A DNA stretch of 64,000 nucleotides from Dimorphilus gyrociliatus (taxonomy: Eukaryota; Annelida; Polychaeta; Dinophilidae), in NCBI GenBank assembly GCA_904063045.1, contig CAJFCJ010000004.1, forward strand, positions 1,047,713-1,111,712. The letters run 5' to 3'. A program made the translations under genes and the position numbers. Of this stretch, positions 39,240 to 49,668 are shown in pieces. Position 1 is the stretch's first letter, and each line of letters begins with the position of its first letter. The notes under the pieces were generated by a model that saw nothing but the letters and a program-made list of their open reading frames with translations, was not told where the DNA came from and searched no databases.

Positions 39240-41341
39240 ATGACTTTCCTAAGTTGTTCTCTATACGCTTGCTTGTTACTGCTAAGTAAGTATTTGATTT
39301 TAACTATTCGTCACGTTTTCCTTTATGCATTTTCTATATATAAAAATTTTTAGTTATCTACTTATTCATTAGTTTCTCTTTGTAAAACAGATAGTATATT
39401 AAGTGAACATGCTGGAAAATGTCCAACTGCAGAAAAAGATTTTGAATGTTATTCACCTAAATATTGTTTAAATGATAATAATTGTAATTCTAACGAAAAA
39501 TGCTGCAATACATCCAACTGTGGAACGATATGCCTAAATGCAGGTATAAGTTTACTTTATTTTATGATTTATTAAATTTATCGTAATGAATACTGTAATA
39601 TTCATATTACAATACAAATTGTAATTATTATTTTTTTATCTTAAGAAACTGGTATACGAGATGTTTCCAAATGTGAAGATTGTACTTTACAAGATTGTCC
39701 TTACGGTTTAAGTACTGTACGGGAAGATAATGGATGTCTTAAGTGTGAATGTAAGTATTGCCCTGAATGCTTTATGAATTGTGAATTTGGTTTTGAGATG
39801 AAAAGCGATGGATGCCCCGATTGTAAATGCAGAAATAATCCTTGCAAGGTTGGTGATAATCCTAAATAATCTTTTATAAAGAGTCACTAAACAATTTTAA
39901 TATATTAATATAGTATATATATTTTTAATATATAGTTGGTTTTATGATTTTATCCTACTAGACGGCTGTTTGCCCAGACGAAGAAAAATGCGTAGTTGTT
40001 AAACCAGAGGCAGCTGAAATACCTCTTTATCCGTATGCGAAATGTGAACATTGTAAGATATTTATATTTTGCTATGTTATAAGCATATTAAAAACGTTAA
40101 ATTTTCTTCTAGATGTACTAGACGATTGCTTTATACCTGTGAAAAAAATACCAGGTATTGGAAAAAATACAGGCTTTTACCATTACGATATGTCAGCGAA
40201 CGAATGCAAACAAATTTCATTCAATTTCCAAGAGAATTTTAATGTTTTCAAGACGAAAAATATTTGTGAAAAAACCTGCACAATACAAAAACCTTGTCCA
40301 CCTATGGATTGCTCTTATCCTTGTAAAGTTAACACCCAACATGAGTGTCCAACTTGCGAATGTCCTAATACTAAATTTAGACTCTGTTCTGACTTAATCT
40401 GCCAGAATCTTTGTCCTGCTGGATTTAAAATTGATCAATACGGATGCGAAACATGCCAATGTAAAGAACAATCAATGCCTGATAAATGCTATTTAGCGGC
40501 TGAGATGGGCCGTTGCGAAGCTGCTATGAAAAGATATTATTATAACAAGAATGATAAAACATGTTATCCATTCACTTACGGAGGTTGCGGAGGTAATGGC
40601 AACAATTTTAAGACGATTTCGGAATGTTTTGATAGCTGTGTCGAAAGTCCATGCGCAATACCTATGTGTACTGAAGAGTGCGAATTTGGTCGAGTTTTAT
40701 CTAAGGAAGGGTGCGAAACATGCAAATGTGCTGACAAATACTACTGTGAAAATGTTGAATGTGCCAAAAATTTTGTTTGCGTAGCTCAAGATTTATGCGC
40801 TGATGCACATAATTGTCGAACAAGCTTTCAATGTCATCCTGTAGGCACAGGTAGACAGTCTCTTTCTTCTTATAATGCATATGCTTTATATGAGCTAATT
40901 ACTGTCATTTTGTTACAGTTACCCCTTTTAAGCCAGCTACTCACAGAAGAACTTCTTATTGCGGTTTTAATGCAATAGGAACACTAGTTGGTTTTATTGT
41001 TGCTATGGTTCTTGCCTTCACTCTTATTGTTTTCGGAGTTTTTGTTGTAAGTTGTCAAACTAATATCATTTTTTTTACTAACTTAAGTTATGAAATTCAT
41101 TGTAATAGATTATATTCAAGAGCAAATTTATTCAAAAATCTAAAATCTGCATACGATCAGCAGAAGAAAAACCTAAGGTTTGCTTGTTAAAATATTTTAC
41201 GTTAAGTTTAATACAAATATTTATTATATTTTCATTTTTCTTTTATTGTTTTTACAGATAAATGGAAGAAATTGTTATTGTATTATTGATAATAATGCAA
41301 TAGTTACCCCAACTGAGGAAAAGAAGATTTCCATCGCATGA
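39240..41341 (+). CDS. Membrane-anchored WAP-antistasin-Kunitz multi-domain inhibitor, copy 2
   Basis: Exons: 39240-39285, 39391-39543, 39646-39848, 39962-40052, 40113-40850, 40919-41046, 41109-41177 and 41258-41341 (503 residues). Order: signal peptide MTFLSCSLYACLLLL; eight-Cys WAP core (SNEKCCNTSNCG); two antistasin modules (NGCLKCEC, DGCPDCKC); degenerate Kunitz with four Cys (DDCFIPVKK to KNICEKTC); two antistasin modules (HECPTCEC, YGCETCQC); a complete Kunitz (CYLAAEMGRCEAAM, PFTYGGCGGNGNNF, SECFDSC); antistasin module (EGCETCKC); Cys-rich stalk; membrane helix near GTLVGFIVAMVLAFTLIVF; basic tail. Compared with copy 1 it has one more antistasin module, and no intron at the KID-x-YGC position. 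Module order, exon phases and the degenerate first Kunitz are shared, so the pair arose by tandem duplication. Confidence 0.9.
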
Positions 41342-42328
41342 TCTATATATTAGAAACAAGATTTGTACGAACGATATTTATGAATTGTTATATTCTCCCT
41401 TGAAAAAAGATATACATAGTGCGTTGAGTAAGAAGAATCTTTGTTGATTATACGACAACTTCGTCTGAATTTCTACTACAAACAATTTAGTAAGGCTCAA
41501 GGCGTTTATACAACAAAAGATTATTATCTGATTCTTTCTGTTCACTTGGACTGTCTGTCTATATATTTCTATCTCAATCTCGAAGACTCTCTTTTCTCCT
41601 CCCAAACACATGCACATGTATGTGTTATTAGTTAGAAAAGTTGTATACATTTGACAAATATTCCGCTCTATCTTTATGATAACTATTAATGTGTAGTGTA
41701 CATATCAAATTGATTCAAAGAAAAGAAACTTTTTTTAACAATTTGGCTTGACCCAAAGACTAATTATACTGCTATATCTAAAGAATAAAATTCTACGATT
41801 ATATACAATTATATACATAGCACACGTATATTAGAATGTATATATGTTTGTCAATATAAAGTTATGTTTCATTGCTCTCTCATGAAGAATTTCAGATATT
41901 TTTCTGAACAGCTTGTTGATAAACGTAACACTTGTTTGAAATGTAATCTTTAATCTCACTCTGATTTTTTAACACGGTTATGTATACTGTATATGCATAC
42001 ATATGAAATATCTATATTTGTAGTATGTTAAGATGAACGTTGAATAAACTGTTCAAATTTTGTTAGTGAAATAAAAAGAGTTACTTTTCCTGTAGAAGAT
42101 TTTTCTCTAATTGAATATTTTCTTCAAAAACAAACTATATAATTCTAACAAAAGAAATAAAAAGCAGCAAAGTTTTGTTTTTGGATCATGTTTATCAGTT
42201 CCATACCATCTTGATAAAGCGTCTATGTTTTATAGGCCAAAAAAAACTACAAACAGAGAACTTCAACGTTAAGCAAAAACTATCATTTTATGCTCTGAAT
42301 TCATAGATTGTACAAGAATATCTCAATT
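41342..42328. other. Intergenic, no gene seen
   Basis: AT-rich 3' UTR-like sequence of inhibitor copy 2. The overlapping short frames on both strands at 41378-41650 are mirror translations of the same sequence without domains. Confidence 0.55.
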
Positions 42329-43553
42329 ATGCTTCTAAACTATTGTGTTTTACTTCAATTATTATTAGCGATAAATCTGAGCAGTGCAAGTAAGATTGAC
42401 ATAAAAGGCATTATATGCAATTAGCAAGTTTTAACACCTATATCGAATATTTTTCAGTTGATATCAGCGGATACACGAAATATCCTAGACAAGATTATTA
42501 CGGATACGACATGGGAAGGATTATTACTAATACACAGGCTATTGATTGTGCGAAATTCTGTGAGAGGAAAACGAATTGTCTGGGATTTGTTATAAACTTT
42601 TATAGAAATCTTTGCCATTTAAAGTACAAAGTTGGAATTAGCGGCTGGTCGTTTGATGAAAATGAAGATACAAATCTTTACATTAAAGGTGTTTAATTAG
42701 AGAAATTAATTTGATAGTAAAATTTTTAACAACTTCTAATTTAAATTTTTTCTTTAATGTTTCTTTTTTTATATTCTATTATTAATTTAGATGAATTTCC
42801 TGGATACATAAAATATACCGATACTGACTTTTCCGGTAGTTTTCAAGCTGAGAAAACTGATAATAAAGCCCAATGCTATGAAATCTGCAGTAGTAGATTA
42901 GTTGAGTGCAGAGGCTTTGTGTATTACGAGGGCAAATGCTTCCTTAAAACTACTGGACACTGGTCTAAAAATCAATTAATATCGAAACCAGGAGCAGATT
43001 TGTATATTAAGGATCTTGACGATGAAAGTAGATATGCTTATATAAACATAGCTTATAGCTGTTCTTATTGGAATTTTTTCTAATAGTTGCAGTAGATGGA
43101 TTTATCAGATTCTCGGAGAAGAATTATATCGGGAGTGATTTTAAAACATTTTATGATACAACAAGACATGTATGTGGAAACAAGTGCAAACATTTTCACT
43201 TTTGCCAGTCTTTTGTATATAATTTTAATAGCCAAGAATGCACTCTGAAAACTGAAGGAAACGCTTCAGGGGATAGCTTTAGAAATAATCTATTTACCGA
43301 TTTTTACATAAAAGTACACGTGGACGGTTATAAAAGGCACGGTCACAGCTACTATCTAAATAAGGATTTAGATAACTTTGCAGTTAAAAATCGTGATGTT
43401 TGCGGGAAAAAATGTAATCGGACGCCTTTTTGTAAGGCTTTCGTTTTTCAAATGGATAACAATTGGTGCTATTTAAAGAAAGATGCTGTAGCGGGTTGGA
43501 AACACAGAAGCTACCGGGAAAAAGTAATTTACGATTTATATATTAAAAACTAA
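42329..43553 (+). CDS. Secreted protein with four PAN/apple-like domains
   Basis: Exons 42329-42389, 42458-42688, 42791-43027 and 43093-43553 give 329 residues. A signal peptide (MLLNYCVLLQLLLAINLSSA) leads into four consecutive modules of about 75 residues. Each starts with (D)GY/GF-(I/T)-(K/R) and has C-x3-C, a C-x-(G/S/A)-FV core, a Cys in CxLK, and ends in DLYIK: AIDCAKFCERKTNCLGFVIN, AQCYEICSSRLVECRGFVYY, HVCGNKCKHFHFCQSFVYN and DVCGKKCNRTPFCKAFVFQ. That is the PAN/apple pattern for protein or carbohydrate binding. Modules 1 and 2 have their own exons while 3 and 4 share the last, so the gene grew by internal duplication. No catalytic or membrane segment. The function is probably extracellular matrix, mucus or lectin-like; I cannot narrow it. 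Confidence 0.88.
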
Positions 43554-44090
43554 ACAGGTATGCGTAAAATATATCACTTTTTTCTGATGCTAGCACTACT
43601 AATTACTCTGAAAATATGTACTATCATTTTATTATATACTACACATATATAAATATACTGGATACTCTATTATATTCCAGAAATTATGTTAACATAGCTG
43701 GTATAGTGGTTTAATTCAATTTAATATTGATATTAGCAACATCTATTGATATTTAAATTGCGGACGGTTTCTACTAGAACCAGTCCTGTTGTAATAATTT
43801 TCAAATAAAAATAAATAATAGATAAGCATGCAGCACGAATTTGTTCATTATATTATATTATTATTAATAATAAAAACTAAATTTATATTTATATGCCTAT
43901 ATGTAATAGTCTGGCGTAGCTTTAAACTTTTCTAATCGTATTTTAATATGAAAGAACTAACAGAAATAGTTCTATTTGTACTTGAAAGGATCCTTAAACC
44001 AATGATGCAGAAAAACGATTTAGGCTTATTTTCTTTTATCAAGTTGAAATATTGAGAACTTTCATTCAGAAATCTGAACAGCCAAAGGAT
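43554..44090. other. Intergenic / leader of the SLC6 gene
   Basis: AT-rich, no gene. The frame of the SLC6 gene is open back to a TAA at 43995-43997 without an ATG. A splice-like AATGATGCAG ends at 44010, so part of this may be 5' UTR exon. Confidence 0.5.
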
Positions 44091-45953
44091 ATGTCATCCA
44101 AAAGTGTCGAACATGTGGAAGAAAACAATAAGTTTCTTCCAGGGAGAGTTCAGGTTTTTGAAGAGAGAATTGGAGAGAGAATCAAATGGGGAAATAAATT
44201 AGATTTTATGTTTACGTGTATAGGCTATGCCGTTGGTTTCGGTAATATATGGAGATTTCCCTATATATGCTATCAATATGGAGGAGGTGCATTTCTTGTC
44301 CCTTATTTTATTTTAATTGCTGTTATGGGTTTACCATGCTATTTTCTATTATTCGTTTTTGGCCAGTTTTCAAAGTTGGGCTTACTACAAATGTGGAGAA
44401 TTAGTCCAATATGTAAAGGAATAGGATATGCTATCTTTTGGATAAACTTTGTAATTGGATGTGGTTATTCTATTTTAGCATCTCAAGTTGCTGTTTACTT
44501 TTTCGCTTCTGTAGTATCAATTTTTCATGGTATTCCTTGGAATGGATGTAATAATACCTGGAATACTGAAAATTGTACAGAAATCGGGAATACAAAGAAT
44601 TTTACTACGCATCAAGCTTTAAGCCTTTCAAACAACTCTGTAACAGCAGTACAAGAATATTACAATAACTATATACTTGAGAAATCATCTGGTTTAGAAG
44701 ACTTTTCAGGCCTTTCTTGGAAATTATCGCTGGGATTATTATTTAGATACATGCTATCTTTCATCTTACTTATTAAAGGAATAAGGTCATTGGGGAAAGC
44801 TGCATACTTCTTCTCGATTTTTCCTTATTTCATGTTGTTTGCCCTCTTGATTAGAAGTTGTACTTTACCTGGATTTCTTGATGGAATATTTTATTTACTC
44901 AAACCCGACTTTTCTAAACTTTTAAACATACGTGTATGGTATATTGCAGCAAGTCAAGTTATATTTTCAATGGGTGCGGTGGATCCCACGAACATAGTTA
45001 TGGCCTCGTACAATGATTTTCATCATAATTGCCTCAAAGATGCTCTTGTTATTACCGTAATTAACAGTTTAACGTCTTTATTGGCTGGGTTTGTCGTGTT
45101 TAGTACACTAGGATTCATTGCTCATGAAAGACAAACTCTTGTTGAAGATGTCGCCACTAATGGACCTGGTCTTGTATTTGAAGTGTACCCAGAGGCTATC
45201 TCAAGAATGCCTTTACCGGCATTATGGGCAGTCTTATTCTTTTCGATGATGCTTACGCTGGGTATTAGTAGTATGTTACCTTCTTTAGAAGCATTATCCA
45301 GCTCGATCACAGATTTGTGGCCCAGTATTTCTAAATCATTTATTAAAATAGGTCTTTTTAAATTTTGTCTTTTTAGCTTTCTATCCATTCTATCACTTCC
45401 AATGGCAACAGGTGCAGGAATTTATATATTAGCTATATTCGATCATTATGCTGCTACTTTTCCCAACTTCTTGATGGGCTTTAGCATTATCTTGATTATT
45501 ATTTACTCATACGGCTATGATAATGTAGAGAAAAATTATAAAATGATGTTAGGAAAGAAACCAGCATTATATTGGAAAATTTGCTGGAAATATTTAACTC
45601 CTTTAAGTTTATTTACAGTTCTTATATTAATTTCAATTAATTTCGAATCAATTAAAATAGATAATTATAAGTTTCCTGCCTGGAGTATAGGTTTAGGATG
45701 GTCTTTTGGAATAGTACCACTAACAATTTCCCTCTTTTATTTTATAATTTACTATTGCTACAATGGTGGGTATACTCTATTGAAATTATTCCTTTTACCC
45801 TCAAGAAAATATCATTCTATCTCTGAAACTTTTTCAAATGACTTGAATGGCAATAAAAATAGGGAATATTCTTTTGTAGGCGGTACAATCATAGAAGAAG
45901 ATGATGAACAGTTCATCAAATTAAAAATAAATAATCCAAGGCGTATTGTGTAA
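44091..45953 (+). CDS. SLC6-family sodium- and chloride-dependent transporter, intronless
   Basis: 620 residues in one exon. The start is the only ATG in frame before helix 1. Twelve hydrophobic segments are visible. Helix 1 carries the signature CIGYAVGFGNIWRFPYICYQ with Gly where monoamine transporters have Asp, so an amino-acid or osmolyte substrate (glycine, GABA, creatine type) is more likely than a monoamine. The RISPICKGIGY motif and the second extracellular loop with its paired cysteines (WNGCNNTWNTENC) plus N-glycosylation sites are present. Helix 6 has FSMGAVDPTNIVMASYNDFH. Helix 8 reads LTLGISSMLPSLEA; the Asp of GLDS in GABA and monoamine carriers is Ser here. Its cytosolic tail has an acidic EEDDEQ run. 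All other genes of this size in the window have introns, so retroposition is possible. Its 3' end lies 61 bases from a converging gene. Confidence 0.92.
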   Translation: MSSKSVEHVEENNKFLPGRVQVFEERIGERIKWGNKLDFMFTCIGYAVGFGNIWRFPYICYQYGGGAFLVPYFILIAVMGLPCYFLLFVFGQFSKLGLLQMWRISPICKGIGYAIFWINFVIGCGYSILASQVAVYFFASVVSIFHGIPWNGCNNTWNTENCTEIGNTKNFTTHQALSLSNNSVTAVQEYYNNYILEKSSGLEDFSGLSWKLSLGLLFRYMLSFILLIKGIRSLGKAAYFFSIFPYFMLFALLIRSCTLPGFLDGIFYLLKPDFSKLLNIRVWYIAASQVIFSMGAVDPTNIVMASYNDFHHNCLKDALVITVINSLTSLLAGFVVFSTLGFIAHERQTLVEDVATNGPGLVFEVYPEAISRMPLPALWAVLFFSMMLTLGISSMLPSLEALSSSITDLWPSISKSFIKIGLFKFCLFSFLSILSLPMATGAGIYILAIFDHYAATFPNFLMGFSIILIIIYSYGYDNVEKNYKMMLGKKPALYWKICWKYLTPLSLFTVLILISINFESIKIDNYKFPAWSIGLGWSFGIVPLTISLFYFIIYYCYNGGYTLLKLFLLPSRKYHSISETFSNDLNGNKNREYSFVGGTIIEEDDEQFIKLKINNPRRIV

Positions 45954-46014
45954 TAGTCTTTTGTATTAAAATTTTTCTTTAAATTACAAAACGAAATATA
46001 CACAATGTTATATA

Positions 46015-46308
46015 TCAAGATAAGATTTCTATGTAGTTTTCCGACAAACTGTTGTATTTATTTTCATTTTCCGATTCCATATCTACACTTTCATAAATCG
46101 GTTCGTTTCTATCCTCTGTACTTAACACTTTTTTAAAATTTTTAGATGTTTGTATCTTCTTCTTTTGTTTCAATAATTTCTTTTGTTTAATACGTCTTCT
46201 CCAAAAAAAGAATGTAATTAAGATTATTATTCCAATTAAAAGTAACATGATTAAAATTGTTATGAAAATTGAAAATCCGCATGAATCTGTCCAAGAAGTC
46301 TGAGCCAT
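46015..46308 (-). CDS. Small single-pass membrane protein with clustered tyrosine motifs
   Basis: 97 residues in one exon with a good start context (AAACATGG). A short outer segment with one Cys precedes a single strongly hydrophobic helix at about residues 12-36, then a basic stop-transfer run (WRRRIKQKK) and a cytosolic tail. The tail ends in three tyrosine motifs: Y72-ESV, Y85-NSL and Y92-IEI, in acidic context. This resembles ITAM/ITIM-like or sorting (YxxPhi) signals. I recognise no family. Composition argues for a real gene rather than noise: a clear basic/acidic split and hydrophilic tail in AT-rich DNA. It lacks introns and sits tail to tail with the SLC6 gene. Without conservation evidence the call remains moderate. 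Confidence 0.5.
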   Translation of the reverse strand: MAQTSWTDSCGFSIFITILIMLLLIGIIILITFFFWRRRIKQKKLLKQKKKIQTSKNFKKVLSTEDRNEPIYESVDMESENENKYNSLSENYIEILS

Positions 46309-46802
46309 GTTTTCCTTTATGATGAATAATGTTCTTGATCTAATTGTCTTTAATACATATATATGTTAGAAAATTCCATTTTTGTTAAATGGCATAAATG
46401 TATGTAATTTTAGAGGCCTAAAAGAGTTTAATTACTTGCGCTGAAAATTATACTTAATTAGCTACTTTAGTAATTATATCATAAAAATAGTGTAAATATG
46501 ACTTTTTGACTTCTTTCAAACGAAACTGACATAAAGAGACTAACACTTATGATTTCATATCAGGGTATATTCAATTCATAATTCTTTTTGAATATTCAAA
46601 CATTCACATTTTAGTTTTATTTAAACGCAATTAAAAATCTCTTAACTATATTTCAATTCATGAAAGAATATTAATATTGAAAACGAATTATTTTATGCGG
46701 CATTATGAGGAATATTCAAGAAATAGTACAAAGTCTTTATCTTGGGGAAAGGGAAGAGAAGTAGAAGGTAGAAGAGGGGGAGGACCAGAACAATATCTCC
46801 TT
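46309..46802. other. Intergenic, no gene seen
   Basis: AT-rich, with a G/A-rich patch at 46744-46788 that includes AGAAGAGGGGGAGGA. It separates two minus-strand genes and probably contains the promoter of the small membrane protein. Confidence 0.5.
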
Positions 46803-47186
46803 TCAAGCTTGAAAATATTTCTTCAACTCAGCTGAATTTAAGACTCTATCCTCTTTTAATGTTTGAAGAATATAAAATGTAATTTGTGTATTAATAAACT
46901 ATGAAAGGATGCTTAATTTCAAAAGTTACTTACGATTAGTATCCATCAGTTTGAATAGAATTCTAGTAACAGCCAATCGAAACTTTGATTTTAACAATTT
47001 AGCAAACTCTTGCTCGGTAAGAAATCCATCTCCGTTCGAATCATAGGGTTTGAATTTCAAAAGTTTTTCAAACTTGTTTGATCGTTTACCGGCTATTGGT
47101 ATACCAAAGTCTTCATCGTCTGTAAAGTAGAAAGCAGCAGTTACAGCAAGGAGAAGGAAAGAAATTAAAATTTGAAAGTATTTCAT
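46803..47186 (-). CDS. Secreted two-EF-hand calcium-binding protein
   Basis: Two exons on the minus strand, 47186-46934 and 46852-46803, give 100 residues. Signal peptide MKYFQILISFLLLAVTAAF is followed by a short acidic stretch and a paired EF-hand. Loop 1 is DSNGDGFLTEQE, a canonical twelve-residue loop with ligands at 1, 3, 5, 9 and 12. Loop 2, DTNQDRVLNSAE, appears only after splicing: exon 1 ends inside codon 4 of the loop and exon 2 restores it, with Val at position 7 and Glu at 12. The protein ends ELKKYFQA. The second loop has Arg instead of Gly at position 6, so its affinity may be lower. An extracellular calcium buffer or matrix protein is likely. Confidence 0.85.
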
Positions 47187-47917
47187 GACGTTTGCTCAGC
47201 AACTAACTGCAATATTCCTTATGTTTATATATTTCTATTAATGAGAAAATTTATGAAATATATGACAGAAAACAAATATTAATTATTAAAAAAATGTCAT
47301 GTTTTTGTCATATTCTGTAATGATTTTCAATAATAACAAAAAGTAAATTTATCAAAGTGACACTTTTAGGGAAAAAAAGTAAAATTTTTACAATAGTTGT
47401 TGATTCTCTGACTTATTAATTTTTTTTCTATTTAAAGCTGCTCTCTTATGACTTTTTCTATGAAAGCATTTCCAAAAATATGCTTCTTTTTCTATTGTTC
47501 TGTTTTGCACAATAGACTAAAGATAAATTAATAAAAACTATGGATATCTAAACTAATTAATATTCAGAAATAATAATTTATAAAGGAAAACTCTCCACTT
47601 CAATTGCATTATATATATCATTTAATGAGATTACTTTTAATATATATTCTCCTCCATCTTTTCAAACTAAGACAACAATAAACCTGTATATTACATATGT
47701 TAGTATATTCAATACAATGTATTGACGCAGTAGCGACATCTATACTTCTGAATGAGTTATTTATTTTACTATTAATTTTTCATCAAATTCTACTGATTTT
47801 TATCACTATTTATTCTATGAATTGAATAGATACAGTTAAATATTATCTGACAATATATAATACATAGAAGCATTTATATAATAACAACGATTCGGGAAGA
47901 TTTTCTAGAATTTTGTC
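47187..47917. other. Intergenic between divergent genes, no gene seen
   Basis: AT-rich divergent spacer. On the left edge, TATATAAAC on the minus strand (47223-47231) lies 37 bases before the EF-hand start codon. Nothing else recognised. Confidence 0.55.
47223..47231 (-). promoter_or_regulatory. TATA box of the EF-hand gene
   Basis: TATATAAAC on the minus strand, 37 bases upstream of the start codon, implies a very short leader. Confidence 0.45.
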
Positions 47918-49384
47918 ATGCCGGCCAATACTATTACTACAGTCGTAAGCTTTAAGAAGCAATTTCGTGCAGAAATCCTAAATAAATTTACAACTCTAGC
48001 TGTTGGCTATTTAGATGGGTAAGTTTTATCATAATATACTAGGGGAAGGCAGTAATAGATGATTTTTTACGCATAGCGATAATAGGGAGGTTTTAGTGAC
48101 TTGTGGAGAAGATGGCGTTCTTCATGTATATACTATAGATAATAGTACGGATAGTGATCAGTGCTTAAAAGTATACACTATTAAATTTATTATATTCTCT
48201 TATTTAGGCCTATTTAATTTTTTTCTTAAATATATAGAAAATAAAAACTTTGGATTCGAAGTGCTCTTCCATACAATGTATATGTATAGCTGAAGTAACA
48301 AGATTTGGTTCGAATGACCTAATTGTTGCAGATTCAAAAGGTCATATTGTTGTTTTCTTTAAAGAACAGATAGTTTGTCGAAAGAAGGTATCTGATTATC
48401 CACTATCAAGTTTAGCTGTGTATAATAAACCAAGTACGTAGTTCAATTAATTTATTTATAGTTGTATTATTTATTTTTTATCATTGTTTGCAGATGGAAT
48501 GGTAGTTATTGTTGCTGCAGATATAGAAGGAATGATAGTTGCCTTTAATCCATATATTGAATTTTGGAAATTTCATATATCTAATATACCTATTCCAAAG
48601 GTAATTCTTGTTTTCAACGGTATCATAATTTCTAATATTTCTTCTTTCCACTTAAAAAAGGGTCCAAGTTCTCTTGTTAAGATTCTTGCTATTCATATAG
48701 CACACTTGAAAATGTCTGAAAATACAGTTGATTACATTCTAATATCCGATACAGCAAGACAATTATTATTTTTAAGAAATGGAAAACTTGTTCATAAGAT
48801 AATTCTTCCATTTTGTGCAACTGCTGTTAGTAGTACTATTATTACTGAGACAAATTCTTTAAATCATAATTTATTTATTACTTTAGATATCATCTGGTTA
48901 TTATCAAAAATCTTCAACGAATACAGAAATTGCTATTGCTAGCGAAAATGGTTCCATTCATTTATTAAATAATACCGAAGTATATATTATTTATTTGCTT
49001 ATGATATGTGTATATGTTTGAATCTATACTATAATACAACGCTTATTCATTTCAGATTATATTAAACGATTATGCCAATTTAAATGTCCCTGTGAAAAAG
49101 ATGAAAACTATTCGCGTAACTCATTGTAAAGATACAGTAGACACATTAATTTGTACAGGAAATTTTGATTCCGTATTTGGTGTTAGGGATGGCACGGTTT
49201 GTAGATTGACATTGCATATCATTTTCATTAGATCTTACTTTCATGTTGTTGCAATTCATAATAGGTTTCGCAATATGAAACAACCGATTGGATTGAAAAT
49301 ACCAGTATAACAGATAGTTCATCCTTATATTTAGGATCCAAGGATAATAGTCTTTTCTCAATTAAATTAGATTTGGATTCTTAA
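47918..49384 (+). CDS. Beta-propeller-like repeat protein, unrecognised
   Basis: Exons 47918-48018, 48077-48170, 48238-48433, 48494-48825, 48887-48979, 49056-49196 and 49265-49384 give 358 residues (338 if an in-frame 60-base segment at 48601-48660 is spliced out). There is no signal peptide. Repeating beta-strand units resemble WD or FG-GAP propeller blades: LAVGYLDGDNREVLVTCGED, CICIAEVTRFGSNDLIVADS, VVIVAADIEGMIVAFNP, SENTVDYILISDTARQLLFL, NTEIAIASENGSIHLL and SSLYLGSKDNSLFSIKL. That is about seven blades, consistent with one closed propeller. I considered ITFG2 and BBS-type propellers but see no decisive motif. The role is probably cytosolic scaffolding within a larger complex, by analogy only. 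Confidence 0.75.
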
Positions 49385-49668
49385 ACTACTATTTTAAATA
49401 TTTTAACTGTTCTATGAAATAATTTCCTACCTTTATTGTTATACTTTATCATTAGTATGAAAAAATTATCAGGTTATTTATGAATTGAAAGAGTAATTCC
49501 TTCATTGCGTAATTACAAATCATTCGATCTAAAAACTACGTTATAATATGAGTAAAGTAGCAAAAATATCTTGAAATATTGTGATTTTAGAGGTCTTTTA
49601 TTATTCATATATGAGAATTATAAAATAATTTCATATATATGTCATAACTTGTTCAAATTTTAAGTTTT

